DNA from: Bacteroidota bacterium
GTDB lineage: Bacteria > Bacteroidota > Bacteroidia > NS11-12g > UBA9320
NCBI GenBank assembly: GCA_016124755.1
Contig: WGNA01000011.1
Span: forward strand, 1-64,000
Length of the DNA: 64,000 nucleotides
Reading direction: 5' to 3'
This document shows positions 23,936 to 32,406 of the stretch, piece by piece. The translations under genes and the position numbers were made by a program. Every line of letters starts with the position of its first letter. Position 1 is the first letter of the stretch. Under the pieces are notes generated by a model that saw only the letters and a program-made list of their open reading frames with translations, ran no database searches and was not told where the DNA came from.

Positions 23936-26401
23936 TTACCTCACGACTCCCATGTCGCGCAAAGTCTTCTTCTGATCCTCGGTATAGTTGAGACTTTCAA
24001 ATACTTTCTGAATCGCCACCGCCAACTCATATTGATCTTTATACCAAAGCAAAATATCCTTGGCCGGAGCCGCAAGTCTTCCGTTTTTACTGAGACATGC
24101 ATCGAACATATTTTCAATTGCCGGAGCACTCAGGAAATTAAATTTCTTTACGGCGTTCATAGCGTTTATGCGGGTTCTGAACTCATAAGTGCCGGATGTA
24201 TACAGCGTAAGTTCGTTCATGTAAGTGTAGTATGAACTGTTTTTATCCCGCATTAATGAGGATGAATCTTTCCGAAGCTGAAGGATCTTGTAACCGAGCC
24301 ATGTTATTCTTACGTTATGATTGAGTCCCGTAATTCCCGAAGTCATTTGAAGATACCGGTTCGCATTCGCTCCGTCTTGTTCAATTAGTTTTGACAGCGC
24401 CACTTCAATATTCTGATACGATTTGTCTTCGAGGGCCGAAACGAATACGTATTTATACATCGCAACGTCGTCGGTGTTGTTCAGTAAAATCCGGCGCACT
24501 CTCACATCATCATTCTTTAAAATCTTCACCAATGCATCTGCAGCATCTTTATCATTCGTGAGTTGCTTCACAATTTCGCCCCGCAGACCGTAGAACTTCT
24601 CAGTTTTTAATGCTTTAAGCAATGCCTCCCGCTTTTTGGAAATTTCCGTTTTCTCCATCGCCATTAATGCATCGTACCGATCGATCATGTGTTCGGCAGA
24701 TTGAAACTGACGCAGAAGCATATCTAATGGTTTTTCGTAATCAACCGATTTAATGATTTCGCTGTTAACATCGAAAAGTGTGTAGGAAAGAGTTTTTCCG
24801 GACGGAATGTCGAATGCGATAACTTCTTTCTCTTCATCAATCCATACCATTTTTTCCTGTTTGGTTCCGTCGGTGAAATAAATGCCAATGTTTACGGGCA
24901 TCTTGAAAGGATGAATTGTGAGATCCATCAACTGGGTTTGCAGAACAGTCATCGTTAACCGATTGCCATTAATAGCGTGGTTTATTTTAAAGTGAGGTTC
25001 TCCGCCACGGTAGAGCCACTCATCAAAAAACCAATCCATCGGACGTCCCAAAACATCTTCGATCGCCTGTTTTAAATCATTGGTTTCAACATTTCCATAG
25101 GCGTGCTTTTCGAGATAATATTTAATAACTCTTTTAAATTCTTCATCGCCGAGAACATATCTGAGCATGTGCAAAACAGAACTGCCTTTCGGGTAAACTC
25201 TTGCGGTTCCGGCATGTGTATGAACGATCGGGTACAGATCTTTTTCTGATGCTGCGAGTGCCGATTTCACTTCTCCTCTCATATTCCAGCGATATTCATC
25301 ATCGCCGTACAACTGTTTCATAAAGAGTTTGGCATAATACGTTGCAAAACTTTCCTGAAGCCATGTACCGGCGCCACTTCTTGCCGTAACCAGATCGCCA
25401 AACCATTGATGTGTTAATTCATGGCAATTAACTCCAATGTAGTTGCGGTCGTTGAAGGAGTATTCATCCACATTAAAAAAGTCACCGAAAATAGTTGCCG
25501 AAGTATTTTCCATTGCACCGTAAATAAAGTCCTGCACCATTACCTGACTGTATTTTCCCCATGGATATGGAAAGCCAGTTTCGTCCTCAAGAAATTCAAT
25601 CATTTTTTCTGTGTAAATCGAAGTAGGTTCGACTTTTTCCGGATGTTCCGGATAGTACCAGAATTCGACCGGAGTCCCGCGGGAAGTAGTGGTTTTTTTA
25701 ATTCCGAATTGATCAATGGCAATCATTAATAAATACCCGGCATGCGGATGACGCATTTTATAATGCCAGGTAGCGAGATCGTTTTTCTCTGTTTTTTCAA
25801 CGAGGTCGCCGTTTGAAAGAACATTATACGCTTTATCAAAAGTGATAATGGTTTCGGTAATGAACTTATCGTTCATGTTGTCGTACATCGGAATCCAGTG
25901 GCGGTTATCAATTCCCTGACCTTGTGTCCATATCTGATGGCGTGTTTGATTACGTGTATCTGTAACTTTTACATTCCATCCGATAAAGTAGATACCTTTC
26001 TTTGGTTTGGCGGTGTAATTAAAAGTGAGTTTGCACTCCTGATTCCAGTTCAGCGGTTTCTTAAAATAAGTAATAACTCCGTCGTCGTTGGTTTTAAAAG
26101 TTACTTCAGCTTCTTTTCCGTCAACCTGAAGTTTCACCTCTTTAATGGTAATGGAAGGTGCATCCCAGAACACGGTATCCACTGTTTGACGAATGGGTTT
26201 AAAAGTGTGTGTAACCGTTCCGTTGACAATACCGGCAAGCGGCTCGAAACTTACATTCACCAACATGTGTGATACATCTAACTGATGGTCGCGCGGTGTT
26301 GCGTCTGCATCATGAAGATAATGGTCGAATTGCTGAGCCGGGGAAGAAAAACTCAACGATATAAGGGCAATAGCCGAAAGTTTTCTGAAGGACAATTTCA
26401 T
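23936..26401 (-). CDS. M1-family zinc aminopeptidase, exported
   Basis: An 821-residue protein from the ATG at 26401. The signal peptide runs to SFSSPA|QQ. The M1 hallmarks are present: YGAMENTSATIF (substrate-binding GAMEN) and HELTHQWFGDLV with the downstream E in ESFATYYAKL (zinc site HExxH-x18-E). The C-terminal 300 residues are a helical, HEAT-like domain. It probably trims peptides in the periplasm. The frame is open upstream to 26626, but that 75-residue extension would overlap the divergent MerR gene and hides the signal peptide, so it is rejected. metK follows after 45 bp. Confidence 0.94.
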   Translation of the reverse strand: MKLSFRKLSAIALISLSFSSPAQQFDHYLHDADATPRDHQLDVSHMLVNVSFEPLAGIVNGTVTHTFKPIRQTVDTVFWDAPSITIKEVKLQVDGKEAEVTFKTNDDGVITYFKKPLNWNQECKLTFNYTAKPKKGIYFIGWNVKVTDTRNQTRHQIWTQGQGIDNRHWIPMYDNMNDKFITETIITFDKAYNVLSNGDLVEKTEKNDLATWHYKMRHPHAGYLLMIAIDQFGIKKTTTSRGTPVEFWYYPEHPEKVEPTSIYTEKMIEFLEDETGFPYPWGKYSQVMVQDFIYGAMENTSATIFGDFFNVDEYSFNDRNYIGVNCHELTHQWFGDLVTARSGAGTWLQESFATYYAKLFMKQLYGDDEYRWNMRGEVKSALAASEKDLYPIVHTHAGTARVYPKGSSVLHMLRYVLGDEEFKRVIKYYLEKHAYGNVETNDLKQAIEDVLGRPMDWFFDEWLYRGGEPHFKINHAINGNRLTMTVLQTQLMDLTIHPFKMPVNIGIYFTDGTKQEKMVWIDEEKEVIAFDIPSGKTLSYTLFDVNSEIIKSVDYEKPLDMLLRQFQSAEHMIDRYDALMAMEKTEISKKREALLKALKTEKFYGLRGEIVKQLTNDKDAADALVKILKNDDVRVRRILLNNTDDVAMYKYVFVSALEDKSYQNIEVALSKLIEQDGANANRYLQMTSGITGLNHNVRITWLGYKILQLRKDSSSLMRDKNSSYYTYMNELTLYTSGTYEFRTRINAMNAVKKFNFLSAPAIENMFDACLSKNGRLAAPAKDILLWYKDQYELAVAIQKVFESLNYTEDQKKTLRDMGVVR

Positions 26402-26468
26402 CGCTCGAAAATAAAGCCTCCGGTATTTATGAACAACTAAAGCCGGTGTGGAGAAGCAAACCGAATCG

Positions 26469-26476
26469 TAGTTTTG
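26469..26476 (+). promoter_or_regulatory. Candidate -7 box for the MerR-type regulator
   Basis: TAGTTTTG matches TAnnTTTG, 35 bp upstream of the ATG at 26512, in the divergent region shared with the aminopeptidase gene. No -33 TTG is seen at the usual spacing, and no strong inverted repeat is present. Confidence 0.35.
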
Positions 26477-26511
26477 TTGTTGAACTTTAAAATTCCGACA
26501 GCTTTTCTCAA

Positions 26512-27393
26512 ATGGAAAGGTATTTTTCAATAAAAGAACTGGCAGCCATATCCGGCATAAAACCACACACCATACGTATGTGGGAAAAGCGCTATAATTT
26601 GTTGGAACCTCATAGAACAGGGACAAACATCCGCAAATACAACGATGTGCAGTTGCGGAAACTCATCAATGTAACAACCCTGCTCGACAAGGGAATGAAG
26701 ATATCGCATATCGCCTGCCTGAATGCTCGTGAGCTTGAGAACAAAACCGAAATTGCGATGCAGGCGGCAACAGCTTCCGAATCCTCCCTTCTGTATATCG
26801 ATCAGTTTGTAAAGAGCATGAGCGACATGGATGAGGAAATGTTTGAAAAACTATTTTCAAGTTGTGTTTTGCGATTTGGTCTGAAAGACACCTTCGTTGA
26901 AATTATTTATCCTTTTCTCAAAAAAGTGGGAGTGATGTGGTGCTGCGATCAGATTCTTCCGGCGCACGAACACTTTATTACTTCACTCATCAAACAAAAA
27001 CTTTTTACGGCAGCCGACGGAAGACATCCGGTAAAAAACGATCCCGATTCATGGTTGCTGGCTTTACCACATGGAGAATACCACGAACTCGGTTTATTGC
27101 TCGGGCACTTTCTTATTCGTAATTCCGGTCACCGAAGTATTTATCTCGGTCCCGATGTGCCGTTTGTAAATATTCTTCCCTCTGTAGAATTTACCAAAGC
27201 CAAAAACCTCTTGATTTCCATGATCCGCAAGAACGATTCTGATCAAATGGATTTGTATTTAAATCAGCTATCGACTCACATTAAAAATTGTAAAATATAT
27301 GTGGCGGTTTCTCCCGGACAAATTGATGAAAGTAAATTTCCGAAAATTCATTTTCTGCATGATATCCATGAATTGGATCCGTATTTATTTTAA
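26512..27393 (+). CDS. MerR-family regulator with CarH/LitR-like cobalamin-binding domain
   Basis: A 293-residue protein. Residues 1-70 are a MerR-type winged HTH (YFSIKELAAISGIKPHTIRM, WEKRYNLLEPHRTGTNIRKY). Residues of about 90-165 are the four-helix cap of a B12-binding module with the W-x9-E-H motif (Trp143, Glu153, His154) that in CarH lies against adenosylcobalamin. Residues 189-194 read E-Y-H-E-L-G, a variant of the D/E-x-H-x-x-G lower-ligand motif (His191). Related regulators act as light-sensitive repressors, often of carotenoid genes. No carotenoid gene is in the window, so targets are unknown. The last 90 residues fit the Rossmann core poorly. Photosensing is an inference. Confidence 0.85.
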   Translation: MERYFSIKELAAISGIKPHTIRMWEKRYNLLEPHRTGTNIRKYNDVQLRKLINVTTLLDKGMKISHIACLNARELENKTEIAMQAATASESSLLYIDQFVKSMSDMDEEMFEKLFSSCVLRFGLKDTFVEIIYPFLKKVGVMWCCDQILPAHEHFITSLIKQKLFTAADGRHPVKNDPDSWLLALPHGEYHELGLLLGHFLIRNSGHRSIYLGPDVPFVNILPSVEFTKAKNLLISMIRKNDSDQMDLYLNQLSTHIKNCKIYVAVSPGQIDESKFPKIHFLHDIHELDPYLF

Positions 27394-27647
27394 TATCTTT
27401 CTCCGGTTAATTATTCCAACTTGTGGATCACTTCCATTTGAGTATAAAAAAGAACAAAATGCATTGTGCGAAGCGGATCCTAAAACAAGAATAGGAACGC
27501 GTGGGTGGGCCGTCGGAAAGGCGGGATAGACCCGGCGGGAATTTGTCATTTGGTAGAAAATCGGGAAAGTGCTTGACACCTCTTTCCCAGATTTTCAACA
27601 AATGATAAAGGGCGCTTGGGCAGCTTTCTTTCCGACTTGATTTTTTG

Positions 27648-27675
27648 CTTACTTTTTTATCAAGAAAAAAGTAAG
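27648..27675. terminator. AT-rich perfect hairpin, possible terminator
   Basis: Arms CTTACTTTTTT and AAAAAAGTAAG (11 bp) surround a 6-nt loop, 254 bp after the MerR stop. It is weak in GC, so it is equally likely to be part of a repeat element. Confidence 0.35.
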
Positions 27676-27755
27676 AAGAAAAGTGATTGTACGATTATCC
27701 CCAAACCGATTTACAATCTTGATGTATCCAAAAGGAGAAGCATTTATTCTAATAT

Positions 27756-27797
27756 AATTTCCGCAGAGACGATTAATCCATAGTCCCTACGGAAATT
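27756..27797 (-). terminator. Long stem-loop after the TonB receptor gene
   Basis: Arms of 15 nt (27756-27770 and 27783-27797) enclose a 12-nt loop, 24 bp past the receptor stop. In the minus-strand transcript the two odd positions become G-U pairs, so the stem is fully paired only in that RNA. No clear T-run follows. It is a 3'-end stabiliser or weak terminator. Confidence 0.5.
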
Positions 27798-27820
27798 CTA
27801 AAAGGTTTAAATTCTTCCGG

Positions 27821-30229
27821 TTAAAAATTAGCTTTTACCGAAAAAACCACATTTCTGCCCGCTGCTGAAATTCCGCTGCTGTACGGGCGATAGCGCTGAT
27901 CGGTAATGTTTTCAATTCCACCGGAAACACTGAAATGTTTAGTAAATTGATAAACTGCTTTGAAATTATACGTTTGCCAGGCAGGTGAATAATTTTTACC
28001 GTTACCATCTTTCGCGTAAATTTCATCTTTCGATTGTTCTTCTTGTGGAAGATTGTCGAAGCTTTTTTCTGCCTGATAAGCTGAATAAATAATAAGTTCT
28101 AATCCGTGGTTACGGTATCCGATTTTAGTTAAACCAAATGTTGGAGCGGCATGTCGGGATGCGCTCGTTGACTCATCATCCAGTTCTTCTTCCCCTTTTT
28201 GATAATTAAGATCTGACGACAACCAGAATCCGTATCCGAGTTTAATTTCCAATCCGATTTGAACTCCGTAAACCGTTGCTTTTGCCGCATTTTGAATGGC
28301 CTGAACCCGACTCATTTCTCCCTGATAAAGAATGCTGTCGAGTCCGTTAAGTGTATAATTTCTGCGAACCAAGGCATTTTGTAAAATGGTGTAATATCCG
28401 GTTACATCTACTTTAATTCTGTTGCCAAAAACCTTTGCAATTCCGAGATCTGCATTCGTCGCATATTCAGCTTTCAGGTCAGGATTGGGAACAGTCACGG
28501 CTCCGGGTTCCGAATCGAAAACCTTTCCGAGATCATCTACATTCGGTGAACGGAATGCCGTTCCGAGATTAACAGAAATTACCAGATCTTTAGCCGGACG
28601 AATCACCGCTCCCAAACTTCCGGTTATGGCTGAATTATTAATATTGGCATTCGTAAAAGGGAAAGGATAAAACGTAGTATCAAAGTCTGCGTCCAATGTG
28701 TATTGATTAAATCGCAGACCTGAATTTAAGACCACTTTTTTATTTAAAGTAAATTCATCATTAACATAAATACCTATTGAATTCCAAACCGATTGAGGAT
28801 AACGCGACGGCCCGTTTGTACTAATGTTTGTGCTGATGTCGGTCAACATTCCGGTGGAAGTAACATCATTAGTAACGTATTCTGCTCCATAAAAAACTTG
28901 ATTTCTTTTTCCGGTTGATTTTTTTAAATCCACATTAATAGAAAAGGCAGAAACTTCTTCGGTTTGAGTGTTTCGCTCTGTTCGGTTGAGAGAGCGGTCG
29001 ACTCGGCTTTCTTCAAATAGTTGCTGGGCGAGATTAATAGAAAGTTCATCATATAAAATACTCTTTGCCGAATGCACAATTCGCAAATGATGCATCATCC
29101 ATTTCTGTGGTCCGTAATCCCACTCGGCATATCGGGGCATTCCGTTGCGAACCCGGTTGTGCCGGTCGTAACGGCCATAGGAAGAGGTTTCTGAGAAGTG
29201 AAAACCGTATTGAAAATCCCAATTTTTGTTCGGACTAAAACGAATTTTCTGCATCAGATTTATTTGGCTGTACGCAGAAGGAATTTGTAATAAAATATCG
29301 TCCTGAGAAATGGTGACATCAACCGAATCCTGATGCTGAACATATCGTGATTTCAAATAATCATCCGGCCCGTTACTACCTTGTCGCAAGTGGTCAAAAT
29401 CCCAGGAACTGATGCTCGTTGCGATGGCCCATTTTTTCCACCCGATCCGGATGTCGAAATGCTCGGTTTTCTCACTGTTGGCCGAGGAATATCGGGTGGT
29501 TGCAGAACCTGTAATAAGCGGTTGATCACTCAATGAAAATTCAGGAGTTAATGTCTGAAAACTCATAACACCACCAATCGCATCGCTTCCGTAAATTACC
29601 GAACCGGGGCCAAAAACTACTTCCGTATTTTGGATTGCAAACGGATCGAGATTAATTACGTTCTGAATATTACCACCTCTGAAAATGGCAGTATTCATCC
29701 GAACACCGTCAACTGAGTACAAAAGCCGGTTGGTCGCAAATCCACGAATCATCGGACTTCCACCGCCCTGCTGACTTTTCTGAATAAAAACTTTGCCGGA
29801 AATTCCCAATAAATCGGCAGCGGTTTGCGGGTTCATCAGATACATATCTTTTTTACTGATGGAAATAATATGAGAAGGGATCGAGGTAGATTGCTGATTC
29901 CAGCGGTTTGCAGAAATTACTACTTCATTTAATCCAAGCCGAGAGTACATCAACGCAACCTGATTATTGGATTTAGCCAGAACCGATTTAACGGATGTGA
30001 AAGATTGATATCCCAGACAACTAAAGGTAATGGAATCATTTTCTGCTACCGATGAAAGATCAACCTGGCCGTTTGAATTAGTAAATAAAATAGGATTTGT
30101 TCCTGGTGTGGTAACGGCAGTCATTTCCACCGGCAACCCGGTTTCTCCGTCAACAACGGTAACGGTTTGAGCATACGAAAATGTGGTTAACAGGTTTAGT
30201 ATAATAGTGACTTTTAAAAGTTTTAACAT
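27821..30229 (-). CDS. TonB-dependent outer-membrane receptor
   Basis: An 802-residue receptor with signal peptide ending FSYA|Q. Residues of about 20-95 are a CarboxypepD_reg-like domain (VVDGETGLPVEMTAVTTPG). Residues 110-230 are the plug (GGGSPMIRGFATNRLLYSVD, GPGSVIYGSDAIGGVMSF). The 22-strand barrel follows, ending in the aromatic C-terminus VVFSVKANF. The plug resembles heme/hemoglobin- or siderophore-type receptors more than SusC, and no SusD gene is adjacent. The ligand cannot be read from the sequence. A 192-residue membrane protein is encoded 95 bp upstream on the same strand. Confidence 0.92.
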   Translation of the reverse strand: MLKLLKVTIILNLLTTFSYAQTVTVVDGETGLPVEMTAVTTPGTNPILFTNSNGQVDLSSVAENDSITFSCLGYQSFTSVKSVLAKSNNQVALMYSRLGLNEVVISANRWNQQSTSIPSHIISISKKDMYLMNPQTAADLLGISGKVFIQKSQQGGGSPMIRGFATNRLLYSVDGVRMNTAIFRGGNIQNVINLDPFAIQNTEVVFGPGSVIYGSDAIGGVMSFQTLTPEFSLSDQPLITGSATTRYSSANSEKTEHFDIRIGWKKWAIATSISSWDFDHLRQGSNGPDDYLKSRYVQHQDSVDVTISQDDILLQIPSAYSQINLMQKIRFSPNKNWDFQYGFHFSETSSYGRYDRHNRVRNGMPRYAEWDYGPQKWMMHHLRIVHSAKSILYDELSINLAQQLFEESRVDRSLNRTERNTQTEEVSAFSINVDLKKSTGKRNQVFYGAEYVTNDVTSTGMLTDISTNISTNGPSRYPQSVWNSIGIYVNDEFTLNKKVVLNSGLRFNQYTLDADFDTTFYPFPFTNANINNSAITGSLGAVIRPAKDLVISVNLGTAFRSPNVDDLGKVFDSEPGAVTVPNPDLKAEYATNADLGIAKVFGNRIKVDVTGYYTILQNALVRRNYTLNGLDSILYQGEMSRVQAIQNAAKATVYGVQIGLEIKLGYGFWLSSDLNYQKGEEELDDESTSASRHAAPTFGLTKIGYRNHGLELIIYSAYQAEKSFDNLPQEEQSKDEIYAKDGNGKNYSPAWQTYNFKAVYQFTKHFSVSGGIENITDQRYRPYSSGISAAGRNVVFSVKANF

Positions 30230-30324
30230 GATCTAATTTTAATGAATGAAAAAAATACCCAATGATTTGGGATTGAATAAACCAGCATTGAGCTCCGGAA
30301 GAACTCATGACTTTTAAAATTAAA

Positions 30325-30903
30325 TCAGAAGAACTGTGGTGGTGGGGAAGGGGGCGAAAATTCCTGCGCTTCCAATTTTAGTGAATTAAACAAACCCGGT
30401 TTATTTTTAAAATTAATAATTGGATTGTTTGCATTTCTGTTTTGCACAAATACCAGTTTCAGAAAAGAAGGAAGATCGTTCTCGGATTCGCTTTCTTCGT
30501 CTTCCTCGTCTATATCGAAAAGTACAGAATTCAGTTGCTCTTCGATGCGGGCTTCTTCTTCGTCATTAATGCAATAAAATGTAATTCTGTTTTTACCAAT
30601 TTCTTTTTTCACCACATCGTACAAATGACCATCGTAGCGAAACTCTTTGGAATTAATTTCAAAACCGGCGGCAGTTATTTCCGAAGGTGTTAATTCGATT
30701 CTCACCAATTCACCGATGGGCAAATTCTCTTTTATCTTTTGTTCAATCTTTTCGCGATGCCCGAATTTTTTAATTTCCAGAAAACCGGCAATTACCAACG
30801 ACGGCAATACCATTACAGAAATGAGAAGGAAGGCGATAACTCTTCTGTTCAAGCGGAGAATTCTTGTCGGCAATAATCGCAATAAATCTGAATTCGTAAC
30901 CAA
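30325..30903 (-). CDS. Membrane-anchored hypothetical protein upstream of TonB receptor
   Basis: A 192-residue protein with one membrane segment at about residues 23-42 (VIAFLLISVMVLPSLVIAGF). A charged helix follows, then a small alpha/beta region (LVRIELTPSEITAAGFEIN, RYDGHLYDVVKKEI), an acidic stretch (DIDEEDEESESEND, about 131-144) and a proline-rich end SPPSPPPQFF. No family was recognised. It is co-oriented with the TonB receptor (95-bp gap). Short membrane proteins with Pro-rich tails are often encoded next to TonB receptors in Bacteroidota, so a role in the same uptake function is possible but unproven. Confidence 0.65.
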   Translation of the reverse strand: MVTNSDLLRLLPTRILRLNRRVIAFLLISVMVLPSLVIAGFLEIKKFGHREKIEQKIKENLPIGELVRIELTPSEITAAGFEINSKEFRYDGHLYDVVKKEIGKNRITFYCINDEEEARIEEQLNSVLFDIDEEDEESESENDLPSFLKLVFVQNRNANNPIINFKNKPGLFNSLKLEAQEFSPPSPPPQFF

Positions 30904-31032
30904 CTCATCTCGTGAGCGATGAATCGAGTGCCTGAGAATACGATTAATACGGAATTATGAATGAATTGAAATGTGTCAATTTTAAGCGAGACATAAATCA
31001 ACACGCAAAGCTTCTGTCTTTGAACAATGATT

Positions 31033-31040
31033 TAAGTTTG
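31033..31040 (+). promoter_or_regulatory. Candidate -7 box for kmo
   Basis: TAAGTTTG matches TAnnTTTG and ends 25 bp before the kmo ATG. No TTG is found 19-21 bp upstream, so support is only moderate. Confidence 0.35.
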
Positions 31041-31065
31041 CATCCATCATTTTAAAACAATCTGA

Positions 31066-32406
31066 ATGAGCAAACTGAAAATCACGGTAGTTGGTGGCGG
31101 ACTGGCAGGTTCGTTAATGGCAGTCTACTTTGCGAAAAGAGGTTTTGAGGTACACGTGTACGAAAGCCGGCCCGATATGCGTCGTGCCGATATTAGCGCG
31201 GGCAGATCGATTAATCTCGCGTTGTCTGTTCGCGGACTTAAAGCATTAGAAAAGGTTGGTTTGAAAGACCGGATTTTAGAAAAAGCTATTCCGATGAATG
31301 GCCGTATGATGCACAGCGAATCCGGAGATCTGGCGTATCAACCGTATGGCGTGGAAGGTCAGCACATCAATTCGGTTTCCCGTGGTGGATTAAATATTCA
31401 ATTGCTTGAATTGGCGGATGAAAACCCCGATGTTCATCTCCACTTTAATCACCGTTGTTTGGATGTGGATCTTAAAAATGCAATTGCCACTTTTAAAGAT
31501 GAAAACGGAAATAAAGTAACGGTTGATTCGGATTATATCATCGGCGGAGACGGAGCTTTTTCGGCGGTTCGGTTGCGTATGATGAAATCGGCCAGACTCA
31601 ATTATTCGCAGGATTATCTCGAACACGGATATAAAGAACTGACCATTCCTGCAACGGCCGACGGCAATTTTGCCATGGATGCCAATTGTCTTCATATCTG
31701 GCCTCGCGGGTCGTATATGATGATTGCACTTCCGAATCCGGATAAGTCTTTTACCTGCACATTATTTTTTCCGCACTCCGGTTTTGAAGAACTCGATACC
31801 AAAGAAAAAGTCAGGGAATTCTTTTTAACCCATTTTGCGGATGCCGTTCCGATGATGCCAACCTTGGAAGAAGATTTTTTTGAGAATCCAACCGGAGCTT
31901 TGGTTACAGTTCGTTGCTTTCCGTGGGTAGCCGATAAAGCGGTTTTGCTGGGAGACGCATGTCATGCCGTAGTTCCTTTTTACGGTCAGGGAATGAATTG
32001 CGCTTTCGAAGATTGCGTGGTAATGGACGAATGCATTGAAAAACACTGGCCTGATCTCGACGGAGCATTTCGTGAGTATGAAGTTTTACGGAAACCGAAT
32101 GCCGATGCGATTGCAGATCTTGCACTTCAGAATTTTATTGAAATGCGGGATTTGGTAGGAGATGAAGACTTTCTGCATTTCAAACACATCGAACACGAAT
32201 TGTGTGAACTTTATCCCGATCTTTTTAAATCGCAATACGAAATGGTGACCTTCACCAATATGGATTATTCTGTCGCGAAGGAAAAAGGAGCAGAGAATAC
32301 TCGTTTTGTTCAGAATATTATTGCCAATGGATGGGAGGATCAGATTTCAGACCGATCTTTTGTTGAAGAACAAATGCGAAAAAGTTCCAAGGTTCAGGGC
32401 GCCTGA
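31066..32406 (+). CDS. kmo: Kynurenine 3-monooxygenase
   Basis: A 446-residue FAD-dependent hydroxylase that converts kynurenine to 3-hydroxykynurenine in tryptophan degradation and de novo NAD synthesis. The Rossmann motif GGGLAGSLMAVYFAKRGFEV, the family string AGRSINLALSVRG, and the FAD motif GDACHAVVPFYGQGMNCAFE are visible. The length matches bacterial KMO. The C-terminal helix is present, but no strong membrane anchor is seen. The stop codon overlaps the start of the next gene (flippase) by 1 bp (TGATG), implying co-translation. Other kynurenine-pathway genes are not in the window. Confidence 0.93.
   Translation: MSKLKITVVGGGLAGSLMAVYFAKRGFEVHVYESRPDMRRADISAGRSINLALSVRGLKALEKVGLKDRILEKAIPMNGRMMHSESGDLAYQPYGVEGQHINSVSRGGLNIQLLELADENPDVHLHFNHRCLDVDLKNAIATFKDENGNKVTVDSDYIIGGDGAFSAVRLRMMKSARLNYSQDYLEHGYKELTIPATADGNFAMDANCLHIWPRGSYMMIALPNPDKSFTCTLFFPHSGFEELDTKEKVREFFLTHFADAVPMMPTLEEDFFENPTGALVTVRCFPWVADKAVLLGDACHAVVPFYGQGMNCAFEDCVVMDECIEKHWPDLDGAFREYEVLRKPNADAIADLALQNFIEMRDLVGDEDFLHFKHIEHELCELYPDLFKSQYEMVTFTNMDYSVAKEKGAENTRFVQNIIANGWEDQISDRSFVEEQMRKSSKVQGA

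Larger units (their letters stand above)
27394..27820. other. 427-bp intergenic region with hairpins and a possible dispersed repeat
   Basis: No ORF is supported. A GC-rich stretch (about 27490-27545) leads into TGATTTTTTGCTTACTTTTT and a perfect hairpin CTTACTTTTTT-ATCAAG-AAAAAAGTAAG (27648-27675). The whole 27480-27680 stretch has the look of an intergenic repeat, which needs comparison with the rest of the genome. A second hairpin lies at 27756-27797. Confidence 0.45.

Noticed and set aside
26402-26626. 75-residue N-terminal extension of the M1 aminopeptidase
   Set aside because: It overlaps the divergent MerR gene, lacks a signal peptide at its start, and the internal ATG at 26401 begins a clear signal peptide.
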